This document shows positions 8,800-17,924 of a stretch of DNA of 64,000 nucleotides, in pieces. Within the stretch, counting starts at the first letter, position 1; each line of letters starts with the position of its first letter. Source of the DNA: Stenotrophomonas maltophilia (GTDB lineage: Bacteria > Pseudomonadota > Gammaproteobacteria > Xanthomonadales > Xanthomonadaceae); assembly GCF_013464485.1 (NCBI RefSeq), contig NZ_RAUX01000016.1, positions 89,935-153,934 of the forward strand, read 5' to 3'. The notes beneath the pieces are model-generated. The model was given only the letters and a program-made list of their open reading frames with translations, was not told where the DNA came from and did not search any database. The translations under genes were made by a program, and so were the position numbers.

Positions 8800-8820
8800 G
8801 TGCGGACCGTTGGTCCGCAC
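8800..8820. repeat. Perfect 9-bp inverted repeat
   Basis: GTGCGGACC (8800-8808) and GGTCCGCAC (8812-8820) around a 3-base loop, between topA and tsaC. No T-run follows on either strand, so it is more likely a REP-type or mRNA-stabilising hairpin than a terminator. Confidence 0.6.
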
Positions 8821-8832
8821 GCCTTGACCTTC

Positions 8833-8855
8833 ATCCACGCATGGCGTGGATCTAC
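8833..8855 (-). repeat. SMAG monomer overlapping the topA stop codon
   Basis: On the minus strand this reads GTAG followed by the 8-bp hairpin ATCCACGC/GCGTGGAT. The TAG of the GTAG head (8852-8854) is the stop codon of topA. Confidence 0.85.
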
Positions 8856-11335
8856 TTCTTTGCTGCGGCCTTCCTGGCCGGCGCCTTCTTCGCGACGGCC
8901 TTCTTTACCGCTTTCTTCACCGCCTTCTTGGCCGGTGCCTTTTTCGCGGCAGCCTTCTTCGGTGCGGCTTCCTTCTTCACCGCCGCCTTCTTGGCCGGGG
9001 CTTTCTTCGCCGCCGCCTTCTTGGCGCCGAAGCCCTTGCGCACCGGCTTGCCGGTTTCTTCCATCAGCTGCTGCACTTCGGCCAGGGTCAGCGATGCCGG
9101 CTCGCGATCCTTGGGGATCTTGCCGTTCATCTTGCCGTCGCTGATGTACGGGCCGAAGCGGCCGTTCAGCACCTGGATGTCGCTGCCCTCGAATTCCTTG
9201 ATGATCCGGTTGCGCGCGATCTCTTCCTTCTCTTCCACCAGGAACACGGCGCGGGCCAGGTCGATGGTGTACGGGTCGTCTTCCTTCTTCAGCGAGGCAT
9301 AGGTGCTGCCACGCTTGGCGAACGGCCCGAAGCGGCCGATGCCGACGCTGACCGGTTCGCCCTTGTCCTCACCCAGCGCGCGCGGCATCAGGAACAGCTC
9401 CAGCGCGTCTTCCAGGGAGATGGTGTGCATCGACTGGCCGGGGCGCAGCGAGGCGAACTTGGGCTTCTCCTCGGCGTCCTCGGCGGTGCTGCCGATGGCT
9501 GCGTACGGCCCGAAACGGCCCAGGCGCACGCTCACCGGCTTGCCGGTCTTGGGGTCGGTGCCGAGCTCGCGCGCACCACTGGCCTCGGCGCGGTCAACCG
9601 ATTCCTTCTTGTCTTCCACCAGTTCCTTGAACGGCTCCCAGAAGCGGGCCATCAGCGGAATCCACTCTTCCTCGCCGCGCGAGACGGCGTCGAGCTCGTC
9701 CTCAAGCTTGGCGGTGAAGTCGTAGTCCACGTACTGGGTGAAGTGGCTGGACAGGAACTTGGACACGGCACGGCCGACGTCCGACGGGCGGAAGCTGCGG
9801 CCTTCCATTTCCACGTACTTGCGGAACAGCAGGGTCTGGATGATCGAGGCGTAGGTCGAGGGACGGCCGATGCCGTACTCTTCCAGCGCCTTCACCAGCG
9901 CCGCTTCGGTGTAGCGCGGCGGCGGCTGGGTGAAGTGCTGTTCGGCCAGGATGCGTTCCAGCGGGATGCGGTCGCCGGGCTTCATCGCCGGCAGCTTGCG
10001 GCCTTCGTCCTCGTCCTCGGCGCTCCTGTTGTCCTTGCCTTCCTCGTACACGGCCAGGAAGCCGGGCACCACCACCGTGGTGCCGCTGGCGCGGAACACG
10101 TGCTCGCTGCCGGCGGACAGGTCCACGCTGACGGTGTTGAGCGTGGCCGGTATCATCTGGCAGGCCACCGCACGCTTCCAGATCAGCTCGTACAGCTTGC
10201 GCTCGTCGTCGGTCAGGAAGCGCGACACCTGGGCCGGCGTGCGCAGGGCCGAGGTCGGGCGCACCGCTTCGTGCGCTTCCTGGGCGTTCTTCGACTTGGT
10301 CTGGTAGGTGTTGGGCTGGTCAGGCAGCGAGGCGATGCCGTAATCACGGGCGATCACGTCGCGGATCTCGGCCAGCGCATCCTGCGACAGGTTCACCGAG
10401 TCGGTACGCATGTAGGAAATCAGGCCGACGGTGCCTTCGTCGCCGATGGCCACGCCTTCATACAGCTTCTGCGCCACCTGCATGGTCTTGCGGGTGGTGA
10501 AGCCGAGCTTGCGCGAGGCTTCCTGCTGCAGGGTGGAGGTGGTGAACGGCGGGGCCGGGCGGCGCTTGCGCTCCTTGCTGGCCACGTCGGTCACGTGCAG
10601 CGAACCCTGTGCGGCCTGCTGGATGCGCAGGCGCGCGGCCTCGGCGGTGTCGCCGTCGGTCACGGTGAACTGTTCGAACTTCTGCCCGTCCAGCTTGATC
10701 AGCTTGGCGTTGAAGTGCTGCGACGGGTGCGCGCACTCGGCGCCGATGGACCAGTATTCGCGGGCGATGAAGGCTTCGATCTCTTCCTCGCGCTCGACGA
10801 TCATGCGCAGCGCAGGGCTCTGCACGCGGCCGGCGGACAGGCCGCGCTGCACCTTGCGCCACAGCACCGGCGACAGGTTGAAACCGACCAGGTAGTCCAG
10901 CGCGCGGCGCGCCTGCTGGGCATCGACCAGATCGCTGGCGATCGCGCGTGGCTGGCTGATCGCCTCCTTGATGGCGCGCGGGGTGATCTCGGTGAAGACC
11001 ACGCGCTGCATCGGCTTGTCCTTGACCAGCCCACGTTCCTTCAGGATTTCGGCAATGTGCCAGCTGATCGCTTCACCCTCGCGATCCGGGTCGGTTGCCA
11101 GCAGGATGTCGTCGGCGCCCTTGGCGGCCTTGGCGATCGCATCGACGTGCTTCTCGTTCTTGTCGATGACGTCGTAGTGCATGGCAAACCCGTTGTCCGG
11201 GTCGACCGCGCCTTCCTTCGGAATCAGGTCGCGCACATGCCCATACGAGGCCAGGACGGTGTAGTCCTTTCCGAGGTATTTGTTGATCGTCTTGGCCTTG
11301 GCCGGCGATTCGACGATGAGCAGGTGCTTGGGCAT
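8852..11335 (-). CDS. topA: DNA topoisomerase I
   Basis: An 827-residue type IA topoisomerase that relaxes negative supercoils. The Toprim domain opens the protein (LLIVESPAKAKTINKYLG, TDPDREGEAI at about 81-90) and the active-site Tyr is residue 308 in GLISYMRTDSVN. The C-terminus has three LGRFGPY-type topoisomerase C-terminal repeats and no Cys4 zinc fingers, and ends in a basic tail of about 65 residues built from AAAKKAPAKK-like units. This differs from the E. coli enzyme, which carries zinc ribbons. The stop codon lies in a SMAG repeat. The start at 11335 (MPKHLLIVES) fits the family exactly. Confidence 0.97.
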   Translation of the reverse strand: MPKHLLIVESPAKAKTINKYLGKDYTVLASYGHVRDLIPKEGAVDPDNGFAMHYDVIDKNEKHVDAIAKAAKGADDILLATDPDREGEAISWHIAEILKERGLVKDKPMQRVVFTEITPRAIKEAISQPRAIASDLVDAQQARRALDYLVGFNLSPVLWRKVQRGLSAGRVQSPALRMIVEREEEIEAFIAREYWSIGAECAHPSQHFNAKLIKLDGQKFEQFTVTDGDTAEAARLRIQQAAQGSLHVTDVASKERKRRPAPPFTTSTLQQEASRKLGFTTRKTMQVAQKLYEGVAIGDEGTVGLISYMRTDSVNLSQDALAEIRDVIARDYGIASLPDQPNTYQTKSKNAQEAHEAVRPTSALRTPAQVSRFLTDDERKLYELIWKRAVACQMIPATLNTVSVDLSAGSEHVFRASGTTVVVPGFLAVYEEGKDNRSAEDEDEGRKLPAMKPGDRIPLERILAEQHFTQPPPRYTEAALVKALEEYGIGRPSTYASIIQTLLFRKYVEMEGRSFRPSDVGRAVSKFLSSHFTQYVDYDFTAKLEDELDAVSRGEEEWIPLMARFWEPFKELVEDKKESVDRAEASGARELGTDPKTGKPVSVRLGRFGPYAAIGSTAEDAEEKPKFASLRPGQSMHTISLEDALELFLMPRALGEDKGEPVSVGIGRFGPFAKRGSTYASLKKEDDPYTIDLARAVFLVEEKEEIARNRIIKEFEGSDIQVLNGRFGPYISDGKMNGKIPKDREPASLTLAEVQQLMEETGKPVRKGFGAKKAAAKKAPAKKAAVKKEAAPKKAAAKKAPAKKAVKKAVKKAVAKKAPARKAAAKK

Positions 11336-11430
11336 GGCAGCAGGGTCTGTGGGGCGAACCGTGGGGAAGGGGCCGCTAGGGTGGAGCAAACGGCCGCATT
11401 AGTGAAGCGGCCAAGCGCAAATCCATAAAC

Positions 11431-11459
11431 TGAACGCCCGGTAATGTGCCGGGCGTTCA
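11431..11459 (-). terminator. Hairpin between the RDD gene and topA
   Basis: An 11-bp perfect stem, TGAACGCCCGG (11431-11441) with its complement at 11449-11459. On the minus strand it follows the RDD gene stop by about 70 bases and is followed by GTTTATGG, so it probably ends RDD-gene transcription before topA. Confidence 0.65.
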
Positions 11460-11528
11460 GCTTTCACATTGGTAGAGGAATCACGCCCGGACAGCCCATG
11501 TCAAGCAGCCAGACGTGAGGATGGCCGT

Positions 11529-12461
11529 TCATGAGGCCATCTTGGCGATGAAGCCGACCGCGAACACCAGCAGGGCCAGGCCCGCCAGCGACAGCAGGCC
11601 GGTCAGCACGAGCACCAGCACGGTGACGGTGCCCAGCTCACGGCGCTGCAGCTGCGGCTGGTCGGTGAACGCCCAGCGGTCGACCACCAGCGTGTCGCTG
11701 ATCATGTCGTGCAGGCCCTGCTTGCGCTCGGTGAAGGCCGCCATCAGGAAGCCGATGCCGAAGATGATGCTGCTCAGCATCGCGCCCCAGTAGCGACCGA
11801 ATGCGCGGGCCTTGGTCAGGCGCTCGCCATTGCTGCGCACCACCTTGATGCCGACCGCCATCTTGCCCAGGGTGGCGCCGCCCTGCGAGGCATGGAACCA
11901 AGTGTAGTAGGCCATGCTGATGCTGAGGTTGATCAGCCCGCTGGTCAGCTGGGCGAGCACCTCGATGGCGGATTCACCGCTGCCGGCCGCACCCATGCTG
12001 GCCCCAAGCGCCACGGCCAGGACGGCGCCGATGAGGGTGCTGGGGATGAGCAGCACGAAGTAGTCGATCACATAGGCCGCTACACGCTTCCAGAACCCCG
12101 CGTAGACCACTTCGCCGCCTACCACCGGCTGCGCGTGGCCGCCGCCACCGAGTGCCGCTGGGGCGCTGTACGGCGAACTGCTGAGGGCGCCGGTGCCGGG
12201 CAGCGGCGCGGTGCCGTTGTCGATGGCGGCATAGTCGCCGCGCAGGTCGAAACCGCTGCTGCCAGTGGCCGTGCTGGCGGCGGCCAGTGTCTGCAGGCCG
12301 AGCTCGTCAACCACCTGGCGCAGTGCGGCCCACTGCGCCATGCCTTCGCGCCAGACCAGGGTGTCCAGGTTCAGTTGCCCGCGCTGGAAGCGCTGGCGGA
12401 TCTCCTGGACCGGCAGCGGCCCCTGGCGTTGCTGTCCTTCGGCGTAGTACCACTCAGTCAT
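11529..12461 (-). CDS. GYF_2 (DUF4339) and RDD domain membrane protein
   Basis: A 310-residue protein. Residues 1-56 are a GYF_2/DUF4339 domain (MTEWYYAEGQQRQGPLPVQE, then LDTLVWREGMAQW), a small fold that binds proline-rich peptides. A Ser/Gly/Ala-rich linker follows, and from about 120 an RDD membrane domain with GFWKRVAAYVIDYFVLLIPS, GATLGKMAVGIKVV and ERKQGLHDMISDTLVV. RDD proteins are inner-membrane proteins of mostly unknown role; some act as transporters. The GYF part closely resembles the N-terminus of the next gene upstream, so the two arose by domain sharing and probably meet a common partner in the cytoplasm. Confidence 0.85.
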   Translation of the reverse strand: MTEWYYAEGQQRQGPLPVQEIRQRFQRGQLNLDTLVWREGMAQWAALRQVVDELGLQTLAAASTATGSSGFDLRGDYAAIDNGTAPLPGTGALSSSPYSAPAALGGGGHAQPVVGGEVVYAGFWKRVAAYVIDYFVLLIPSTLIGAVLAVALGASMGAAGSGESAIEVLAQLTSGLINLSISMAYYTWFHASQGGATLGKMAVGIKVVRSNGERLTKARAFGRYWGAMLSSIIFGIGFLMAAFTERKQGLHDMISDTLVVDRWAFTDQPQLQRRELGTVTVLVLVLTGLLSLAGLALLVFAVGFIAKMAS

Positions 12462-12510
12462 CGTATGTTCCCTGTTGAATCATCCTTGGAGGTGCTGGCG
12501 TGCGCGCGGC

Positions 12511-13251
12511 TCAGCCGCGGCATGACGGCGGCAGGTACTTGTCATTGCTTTCGCCGCTGCATTCCCAGCGGCCGCTGTCGCGATCGTATTCCAGCCACAG
12601 CAGGTCGCCGTCCACGCTCTTGCCGGGCAGCGCCAGGGTGGCTTCGATGCCACAGTGGCCATTGTTGAAACGACCAATGTTCACCGCCGACAGTCCGGCC
12701 TGGGTGAAGTCACCCGGGGCCGGGAAGCCGGGGTCGTTGGCACCCGGGCAGCGGCCTTGGTCATCGGCGAAGTGCTCCACCTGGTCCTGCAACGGGTGCA
12801 GGGCATCGGCCGCAGCGGCGATCTTGGCGCGCACGGTGTAATCGTTGTAGGCCGGCAGCGCGATCGCCGCAAGAATGGCCATGATCGGCACCAGCACCAG
12901 CAGCAATCCGCCACCGATGATCGCGGTGAGGGCGCAGCCGGAAAGCTTCTTCTTCTGTGGCGGCAGGACGCCGGCAGTGGCGGCATAGGGCGTGGACGGT
13001 GGCAGAACCGGCGGCTGCGGCGGCGCCGCAGGTTCCGGTTCGGGCTGCACGGCCTGTGCTGTGGCGTCCAGCCCTGGCACGATCAAGCCGAGCTCGTCGA
13101 CGACGGTGCGCAACGCCTGCCATTGCGGCAGGCCGTCGCGCCAGACCAGGGTGTCCAGGGAGATCTGGTTGTTGCGGAACAACTCCACCAACTGTTCCGC
13201 CGGCAGCGGACCCTGCTGCCGGTTGCCTTCTGCATGGAACCACTCGCTCAC
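12511..13251 (-). CDS. GYF_2 domain fused to a pilin-like domain
   Basis: A 246-residue protein from a GTG start with AGGAG upstream. Residues 1-56 are a GYF_2 domain, 57-100 a Pro-rich linker, and about 108-131 a membrane helix that runs into ILAAIALPAYNDYTVRAKI, the hallmark of the type IV pilin N-terminal helix. The globular part has four Cys (168, 200, 231, 244), the last two framing WECSGESNDKYLPPSC, like the pilin D-region. The prepilin peptidase site (G-F-T-L-x-E) is absent, so the protein should stay anchored with the GYF part in the cytoplasm. It sits between smg and the RDD gene. Function unknown. Confidence 0.85.
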   Translation of the reverse strand: MSEWFHAEGNRQQGPLPAEQLVELFRNNQISLDTLVWRDGLPQWQALRTVVDELGLIVPGLDATAQAVQPEPEPAAPPQPPVLPPSTPYAATAGVLPPQKKKLSGCALTAIIGGGLLLVLVPIMAILAAIALPAYNDYTVRAKIAAAADALHPLQDQVEHFADDQGRCPGANDPGFPAPGDFTQAGLSAVNIGRFNNGHCGIEATLALPGKSVDGDLLWLEYDRDSGRWECSGESNDKYLPPSCRG

Positions 13252-13290
13252 GGGGACGCTCCTGAATGCGCTATGCCCCCAAGTGTACGG

Positions 13291-13764
13291 TCAGTGCAGG
13301 GGTTCTGGCTCGTCCATGAACATCTGCGTCTCCATCCAGGCGTACGCCGCCTCGGAGCCGGGCTGGTTGAACAGCACCATCAGCACGACCCACTTCAGGT
13401 CGTCCAGGTCCAGTTCGTCCTGGTCCAGGGCCATCGCCCGGTCCAGCACCAGCTCGCGCTGGTCGGCGTCCAGGATGCCATGCTGTTCCAGATACAGCAG
13501 GAAACCGCGGCATTCCACGTCCAGCTTGTCCAGCTCGGGGCCGTGGTAGACGCGCACGGGGCCATCGACCCGCGCCTGGGCCACGCTCGGCCGCTGCGCG
13601 GCCAGGGCATCGAGCCAGTCGAATGCCTTGTTGATCTCGGTTGGGCTGAAACCGGCCTGGATCAGGCCGTTCTGGAGCGAATCGCGGTCACGGATCAGGT
13701 CCGCATCTTCGCTGAAATAGTGTTCAAACAGGTATAGCAGTACGTCCAGGATGCTCTCTTTCAT
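13291..13764 (-). CDS. smg: Smg family protein (DUF494)
   Basis: A 157-residue all-helical acidic protein beginning [17 protein letters not shown], diagnostic for the Smg/DUF494 family, of usual length. The family lies beside dprA and topA in many proteobacteria, as here, but its molecular role is not established. It starts 43 bases after the dprA stop and is probably co-transcribed with dprA. Confidence 0.93.
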   Translation of the reverse strand: MKESILDVLLYLFEHYFSEDADLIRDRDSLQNGLIQAGFSPTEINKAFDWLDALAAQRPSVAQARVDGPVRVYHGPELDKLDVECRGFLLYLEQHGILDADQRELVLDRAMALDQDELDLDDLKWVVLMVLFNQPGSEAAYAWMETQMFMDEPEPLH

Positions 13765-13807
13765 TGCCCCTCGGCCTGCGTCGCGCGACGCTGTGGAGGT
13801 GAAGAAA

Positions 13808-14935
13808 CTAGGGAGTTCGACAGTAGCGGCCGTGTACGCACACCACGATTCCCGCCAGTTCCATGGCCAGCAGCATGGAGGACACCTGGGGCGCCGTCAA
13901 TCCACAGCGCATGATCAGTGAATCCATACCGCTTGGGTTGTGGTCCAGGGCCCGCCACAAGCACTGGTAGTCAGGGTCGTCGGCCCAGCGCGCCGGCAGG
14001 AGTACCGGCGGTGCCTGTTCAGTGGGGGTGGCGAGCCGTGATTGCAAGCCCGGCAGCTGCTGGCGCAGGGCGGGAACCAGCAGCTCCAGCACTTCTTCCG
14101 GGCGCTCGACCAGCGCGGCGCCCTCGCGGATCAGCCGATGACAGCCCGCCGCGCGTGGATTGAGCACCGAGCCGGGCAGGGCGCAGACCTCACGACCGGC
14201 TTCGGCTGCCAGGCGTGCGGTGATCAGCGCGCCGGAGCGCTGGGCGGCCTCGACCACCACCGTCGCCAGCGCAAGCCCAGCCACCAGCCGGTTGCGCGCC
14301 GGGAAGTGGCCCGGGCGTGCTGCCGTGCCGGGCAGATACTCGCTGATCAGCGCACCGTCGATGGCGATCCGGGCCTGCAGCCGGGCATGATTGTCCGGAT
14401 AGGCCCGGTCTGGACCGGTTCCGATCACCGCCAGGGTGCAGCCCCCCGCGTCCAGCGTGGCCTGATGGGCAGCGGCATCGATACCGGCGGCCAGCCCGCT
14501 GGTCACCGCCAGCCCTGCCTCGACGAAGCAGCCTGCAAACCGGGCTGCGAGCGCGCGCCCGCCCGGCGTGGGCGAACGGCTGCCGACCAGGGCAACAGAT
14601 GGGCGCCAGGCCAGGCTGGGGTCGCCGGCAATGAACAGCGCCAGTGGCGGGTTCGGGACGTCCAGCAGAGGCGGGGGAAACGCCGGATCGGTGAAGGCCA
14701 GCACGTGGTGGTTGTCGTCTTCCAGCCAGCGCCGTGCCACGGCCCAGGCCCGGGCATCCGGGCGTTCCAGCGCGGCGCACTGCTCTGGCGTGCAACCGTG
14801 TCCACGCCATCCGGCGACGCCCCGTGCGATGGCCGCCGTGGCGTCCTCGGCCCCCTGCAGCAGTGCCCGCCGTGGCGCCAATGCGCCGCCCGCCATCACC
14901 AGGCGCAGCAGCGCCTCATCCATCGGTCTGGTCAT
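13808..14935 (-). CDS. dprA: DNA-processing protein DprA
   Basis: A 375-residue single-strand DNA-binding protein that loads RecA onto incoming DNA in natural transformation. The Rossmann-like domain is clear: [39 protein letters not shown], and [24 protein letters not shown] further on. The C-terminal winged helix (about 310-375, [37 protein letters not shown]) is present. The start ATG at 14935 gives [17 protein letters not shown]; the upstream extension is not family-like. It heads the dprA-smg segment. Natural competence is known in Stenotrophomonas, and this gene is needed for it. Confidence 0.95.
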   Translation of the reverse strand: MTRPMDEALLRLVMAGGALAPRRALLQGAEDATAAIARGVAGWRGHGCTPEQCAALERPDARAWAVARRWLEDDNHHVLAFTDPAFPPPLLDVPNPPLALFIAGDPSLAWRPSVALVGSRSPTPGGRALAARFAGCFVEAGLAVTSGLAAGIDAAAHQATLDAGGCTLAVIGTGPDRAYPDNHARLQARIAIDGALISEYLPGTAARPGHFPARNRLVAGLALATVVVEAAQRSGALITARLAAEAGREVCALPGSVLNPRAAGCHRLIREGAALVERPEEVLELLVPALRQQLPGLQSRLATPTEQAPPVLLPARWADDPDYQCLWRALDHNPSGMDSLIMRCGLTAPQVSSMLLAMELAGIVVCVHGRYCRTP

Positions 14936-15018
14936 TGCCCCACTATCGGCCGGATACAACGAAGGCGCCCTAGGGCGCCTTCGCATGTAACCGTCAGGGT
15001 TTGCCGGAGACCGCCCCT

Positions 15019-15108
15019 GTAGAGTCGACTGTCAGTCGACTACCACGCGCAGCGCGGGCCTTTTTCGAGCAGCTGGACGAAGAGCAGTCGACCAACAGTC
15101 GACTCTAC
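15019..15108. repeat. SMAG/REP pair overlapping a stop codon
   Basis: Left stem-loop 15019-15041 (GTAG head, arms AGTCGACT) and right inverted partner 15086-15108. The stem is the same as in the pair at 1742. The CTAC of the right copy contains, on the minus strand, the TAG stop of the LysM gene (15105-15107). Confidence 0.88.
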
Positions 15109-16238
15109 CGAGCGTCCGGGTGCAGTGCGTTGAACCCCACGCGCACCGGCTTCACGCCCTGCATCACCAGCGCGTAGCTGACGTTGTCGAAGGTGCGGAA
15201 CACCATGGCGTGCGCCGCATACTCGTCCGGCAGCGAGACCCGGCCGGCGCCGGTGCTGAGCGAATCGTCCATGCGCGACGATGTCGGGTACTTCATGCGG
15301 TGCGCCACATGGCGGCCCGGCCGCCACAGCGAGAACACGGTGCCGTTGTCCACGCCCTGCGCACGCCCTGCGGAGATCGCGATCACGTCGCGCGGGCCAG
15401 CGGTGGTGAACATGTCGGCGACGGCCAGTACGCGCACGTCGACGCCCTCGACACCGGCGGCGGGGACATGCGGCACGAACTGCAGGTCGTACGGCTTGGC
15501 CTCGACCGGGACCAGACGGTCGCCAGCGCGTACCTCGCGGCCGCCCTCGTTCTTGTCCAGGACCAGGGTGGACGCTTCGACCTTGCCGCCTGCGACATGG
15601 GTGATGGTGCCCGTGGCAACCTGGGCCAGCTCATAGCCGAGCACGCCGCGACGGTGGTTGGGCGCGTTGTAGGCCCGCCACAGGTTGCCGCTGCCCGGGG
15701 TGACATCGCCGTTGGCGGTCAGGTCCTCGGTGGGCTTGGGCTGGGCGTAGCGAACGGTCGGGCGGACCACGGCCCAGCGCTGGCCCAGCTGGGCGTCGGC
15801 CAGGCGGACGTAGACCGCGCTGCCGCTGGTGACGCGCAGGCGCTCTTCTTCCAGACCGGCCACGTAAGGCAGGTGATCGATGCTGTCGACCACGCTGAGC
15901 TGTTTCAGGAACGGTTCGACCTGAGCCAGCGGAATGGCGTCGATCGGGGCCTCCTGGCGCGGGCCGGGCCTGGAGGCGACGGTCACCCGGTCCAGATAGG
16001 CCAGGCTGAGCACGTCACCGGGATAGATCAGGTGTGGATTGGCGATCTGCGGATTGGCCTGCCAGATCTCCGGCCACAGCCACGGCTTCTGCAGGAAACG
16101 TGCGGCGATATCCCACAACGTATCCCCTTTTCGGACCACATAGGTGTCCGGGTGCCCGCCATTCACTTCCACGGCGGTAGCATAGGCAGCCACGGTCAGC
16201 ATCGCCGCGGCGACGACCGTACGAAAACGAAGCAACAT
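15105..16238 (-). CDS. LysM peptidoglycan-binding domain protein, exported
   Basis: A 377-residue protein with signal peptide MLLRFRTVVAAAMLTVAAYA. A single LysM domain follows at about residues 32-82 (YVVRKGDTLWDIAARFLQKP, NPHLIYPGDVL), expected to bind peptidoglycan. The remaining 290 residues contain no catalytic motif I recognise and include a late segment (ISAGRAQGVDNGTVFSLW) shared by LysM proteins adjacent to dprA in xanthomonads and pseudomonads. It is divergent from def with a 126-base gap that must hold both promoters. A role in the envelope is likely; the precise role is unknown. Its stop codon lies in a SMAG repeat. Confidence 0.88.
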   Translation of the reverse strand: MLLRFRTVVAAAMLTVAAYATAVEVNGGHPDTYVVRKGDTLWDIAARFLQKPWLWPEIWQANPQIANPHLIYPGDVLSLAYLDRVTVASRPGPRQEAPIDAIPLAQVEPFLKQLSVVDSIDHLPYVAGLEEERLRVTSGSAVYVRLADAQLGQRWAVVRPTVRYAQPKPTEDLTANGDVTPGSGNLWRAYNAPNHRRGVLGYELAQVATGTITHVAGGKVEASTLVLDKNEGGREVRAGDRLVPVEAKPYDLQFVPHVPAAGVEGVDVRVLAVADMFTTAGPRDVIAISAGRAQGVDNGTVFSLWRPGRHVAHRMKYPTSSRMDDSLSTGAGRVSLPDEYAAHAMVFRTFDNVSYALVMQGVKPVRVGFNALHPDAR

Positions 16239-16364
16239 AGGTGTGAAGCCCTGATTCCCCAACAGGTTCGCGCACTATAGTCCAGAAACCGGGGCGCAAG
16301 GCAAGCGTTGGAGCTAGAATCTGCGACGTATGCCGGCGTGCCGGCCCCCTATCCGGAAACAGCC

Positions 16365-16877
16365 ATGGCCCTTCTCCCCATTCTCGAGTTCCCCGATCCG
16401 CGCCTGCGTACCAAGGCTGCGTCGATCGATGCCGCCGAAGTCACCACGCCGGCCTTCCAGGAACTGATCGACAACATGTTCCAGACCATGTACGACGCCC
16501 CGGGCATCGGCCTGGCCGCCACCCAGGTGGACGTGCACAAGCGCTTCATGGTCATCGACGTAAGCGAAGAAAAGAACGAACCGCAGGTGTTCATCAACCC
16601 GGACATCATTGCCAAGGACGGGGGCCGGGTGTATCAGGAAGGCTGCCTGTCGGTCCCGGGCATCTTCGCCGACGTGACCCGCGCCGACACCATCACCGTG
16701 AAGTACCTGGACCGCAACGGCCAGGAGCAGCAGATGGAGGCCGGTGAATTGCTGGCCACCTGCATCCAGCACGAGATGGACCACCTGGATGGCAAGCTGT
16801 TCATCGACTACCTGTCGCCGCTCAAGCGCGAGATGGTGCGCAAGAAGCTGGCCAAGCAGCGCAAGCACGTGGCGTGA
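16365..16877 (+). CDS. def: Peptide deformylase
   Basis: A 170-residue metalloenzyme that removes the formyl group from the initiator Met of new proteins. All three motifs are intact: GIGLAATQ at 47-54, EGCLS at 92-96 and the metal-binding HEMDH at 136-140. The start at 16365 ([14 protein letters not shown]) fits the family; the upstream extension does not. It is the first gene of a def-fmt-rsmB unit that joins both sides of the formyl-Met cycle with rRNA methylation. Confidence 0.97.
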   Translation: MALLPILEFPDPRLRTKAASIDAAEVTTPAFQELIDNMFQTMYDAPGIGLAATQVDVHKRFMVIDVSEEKNEPQVFINPDIIAKDGGRVYQEGCLSVPGIFADVTRADTITVKYLDRNGQEQQMEAGELLATCIQHEMDHLDGKLFIDYLSPLKREMVRKKLAKQRKHVA

Positions 16878-16997
16878 CCGCCAATCCGGGCCGCCCTTCG
16901 GGTGGCCCGTGCCTGCGCGGCACGCGCGGGCTGTACGGCGCCGGCCGACGGCGCCGTTTTCTTTCCTGCACGAATCCATCCTGCAAGTGGGGTAGCC

Positions 16998-17921
16998 ATG
17001 AGGATTGTCTTTGCCGGTACGCCGGAATTCGCGGTGTCGTCGCTGCGCGCGGCTGCGCGCCACCATGAGGTCGTGGCCGTCTACACCCAGCCGGACCGCC
17101 CGGCCGGCCGTGGTCGTGGCCTGGCGCCTTCGCCGGTCAAGCTTGAAGCCGTGGCGCGTGGCATTCCGGTCTACCAGCCGGAGTCGCTGAAAGACGAGGC
17201 CGCCCAGCAGCAGCTGCGCGACCTGCAGCCGGACCTGATGGTGGTTGTGGCCTATGGCCTGATCCTGCCCAAGGCGGTGCTGGCCATCCCGACCCACGGC
17301 TGCTGGAACGTGCATGCCTCGCTGCTGCCGCGCTGGCGCGGTGCGGCACCGATCCAGCGTGCGATCCAGGCGGGTGACACCAAGACCGGCGTCTGCCTGA
17401 TGCAGATGGAAGCCGGCCTGGATACCGGCCCGGTGCTGCTGCATCAGGAACTGGCAATCGGTGCCACCGATACCGGTGGGCAACTGCATGACAAGCTGGC
17501 CGAGCTGGGGGCGCAGGTGCTGTCCGATGGCCTGGGCCTGCTGCGGGCGGGCATCAAGCCGATCGCGCGGCCGCAGCCGGAGCAGGGCGTGACCTACGCG
17601 CACAAACTGGACAAGGCCGAAGCCAGACTGGACTGGGCGCAGGACGCCAGCGCGCTGGCGCGTACCGTGCGTGCGTTCAACCCGTGGCCGATCGCCGAGG
17701 CGACGCTGGCCGGAGAGCGCGTGCGCATCCATGGCGCGGTGGCGCTGGAGGCGGACCACGGCCAGGCACCGGGCACCGTGCTGGCCGCCGGCCGCGACGG
17801 CATCGACATTGCCTGTGGCCAGGGCGCGCTGCGCCTGCGCGTGCTGCAGCGGGAAGGTGGCAAGGCAATCACCGCCGCCGATTACCTCAATGCTCGCCGC
17901 GATCTGCGCGTGGGAGCATAA
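16998..17921 (+). CDS. fmt: Methionyl-tRNA formyltransferase
   Basis: A 307-residue enzyme that formylates initiator Met-tRNA using 10-formyl-THF. It begins [18 protein letters not shown], has the catalytic [18 protein letters not shown] with the Asn-His-Asp type site ([16 protein letters not shown]) and the C-terminal OB-like domain. The 120-base gap after def contains a GC-rich stretch but no clear terminator, so co-transcription is likely. The stop is only 3 bases before the rsmB start. Confidence 0.96.
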   Translation: MRIVFAGTPEFAVSSLRAAARHHEVVAVYTQPDRPAGRGRGLAPSPVKLEAVARGIPVYQPESLKDEAAQQQLRDLQPDLMVVVAYGLILPKAVLAIPTHGCWNVHASLLPRWRGAAPIQRAIQAGDTKTGVCLMQMEAGLDTGPVLLHQELAIGATDTGGQLHDKLAELGAQVLSDGLGLLRAGIKPIARPQPEQGVTYAHKLDKAEARLDWAQDASALARTVRAFNPWPIAEATLAGERVRIHGAVALEADHGQAPGTVLAAGRDGIDIACGQGALRLRVLQREGGKAITAADYLNARRDLRVGA

Positions 17922-17924
17922 GCG

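Noticed and set aside
8846-11428. An 860-codon open frame on the strand opposite topA
   Set aside because: It mirrors a conserved, motif-complete topA. High GC coding DNA gives long antisense frames; no ribosome site, motif or family is seen on that strand.
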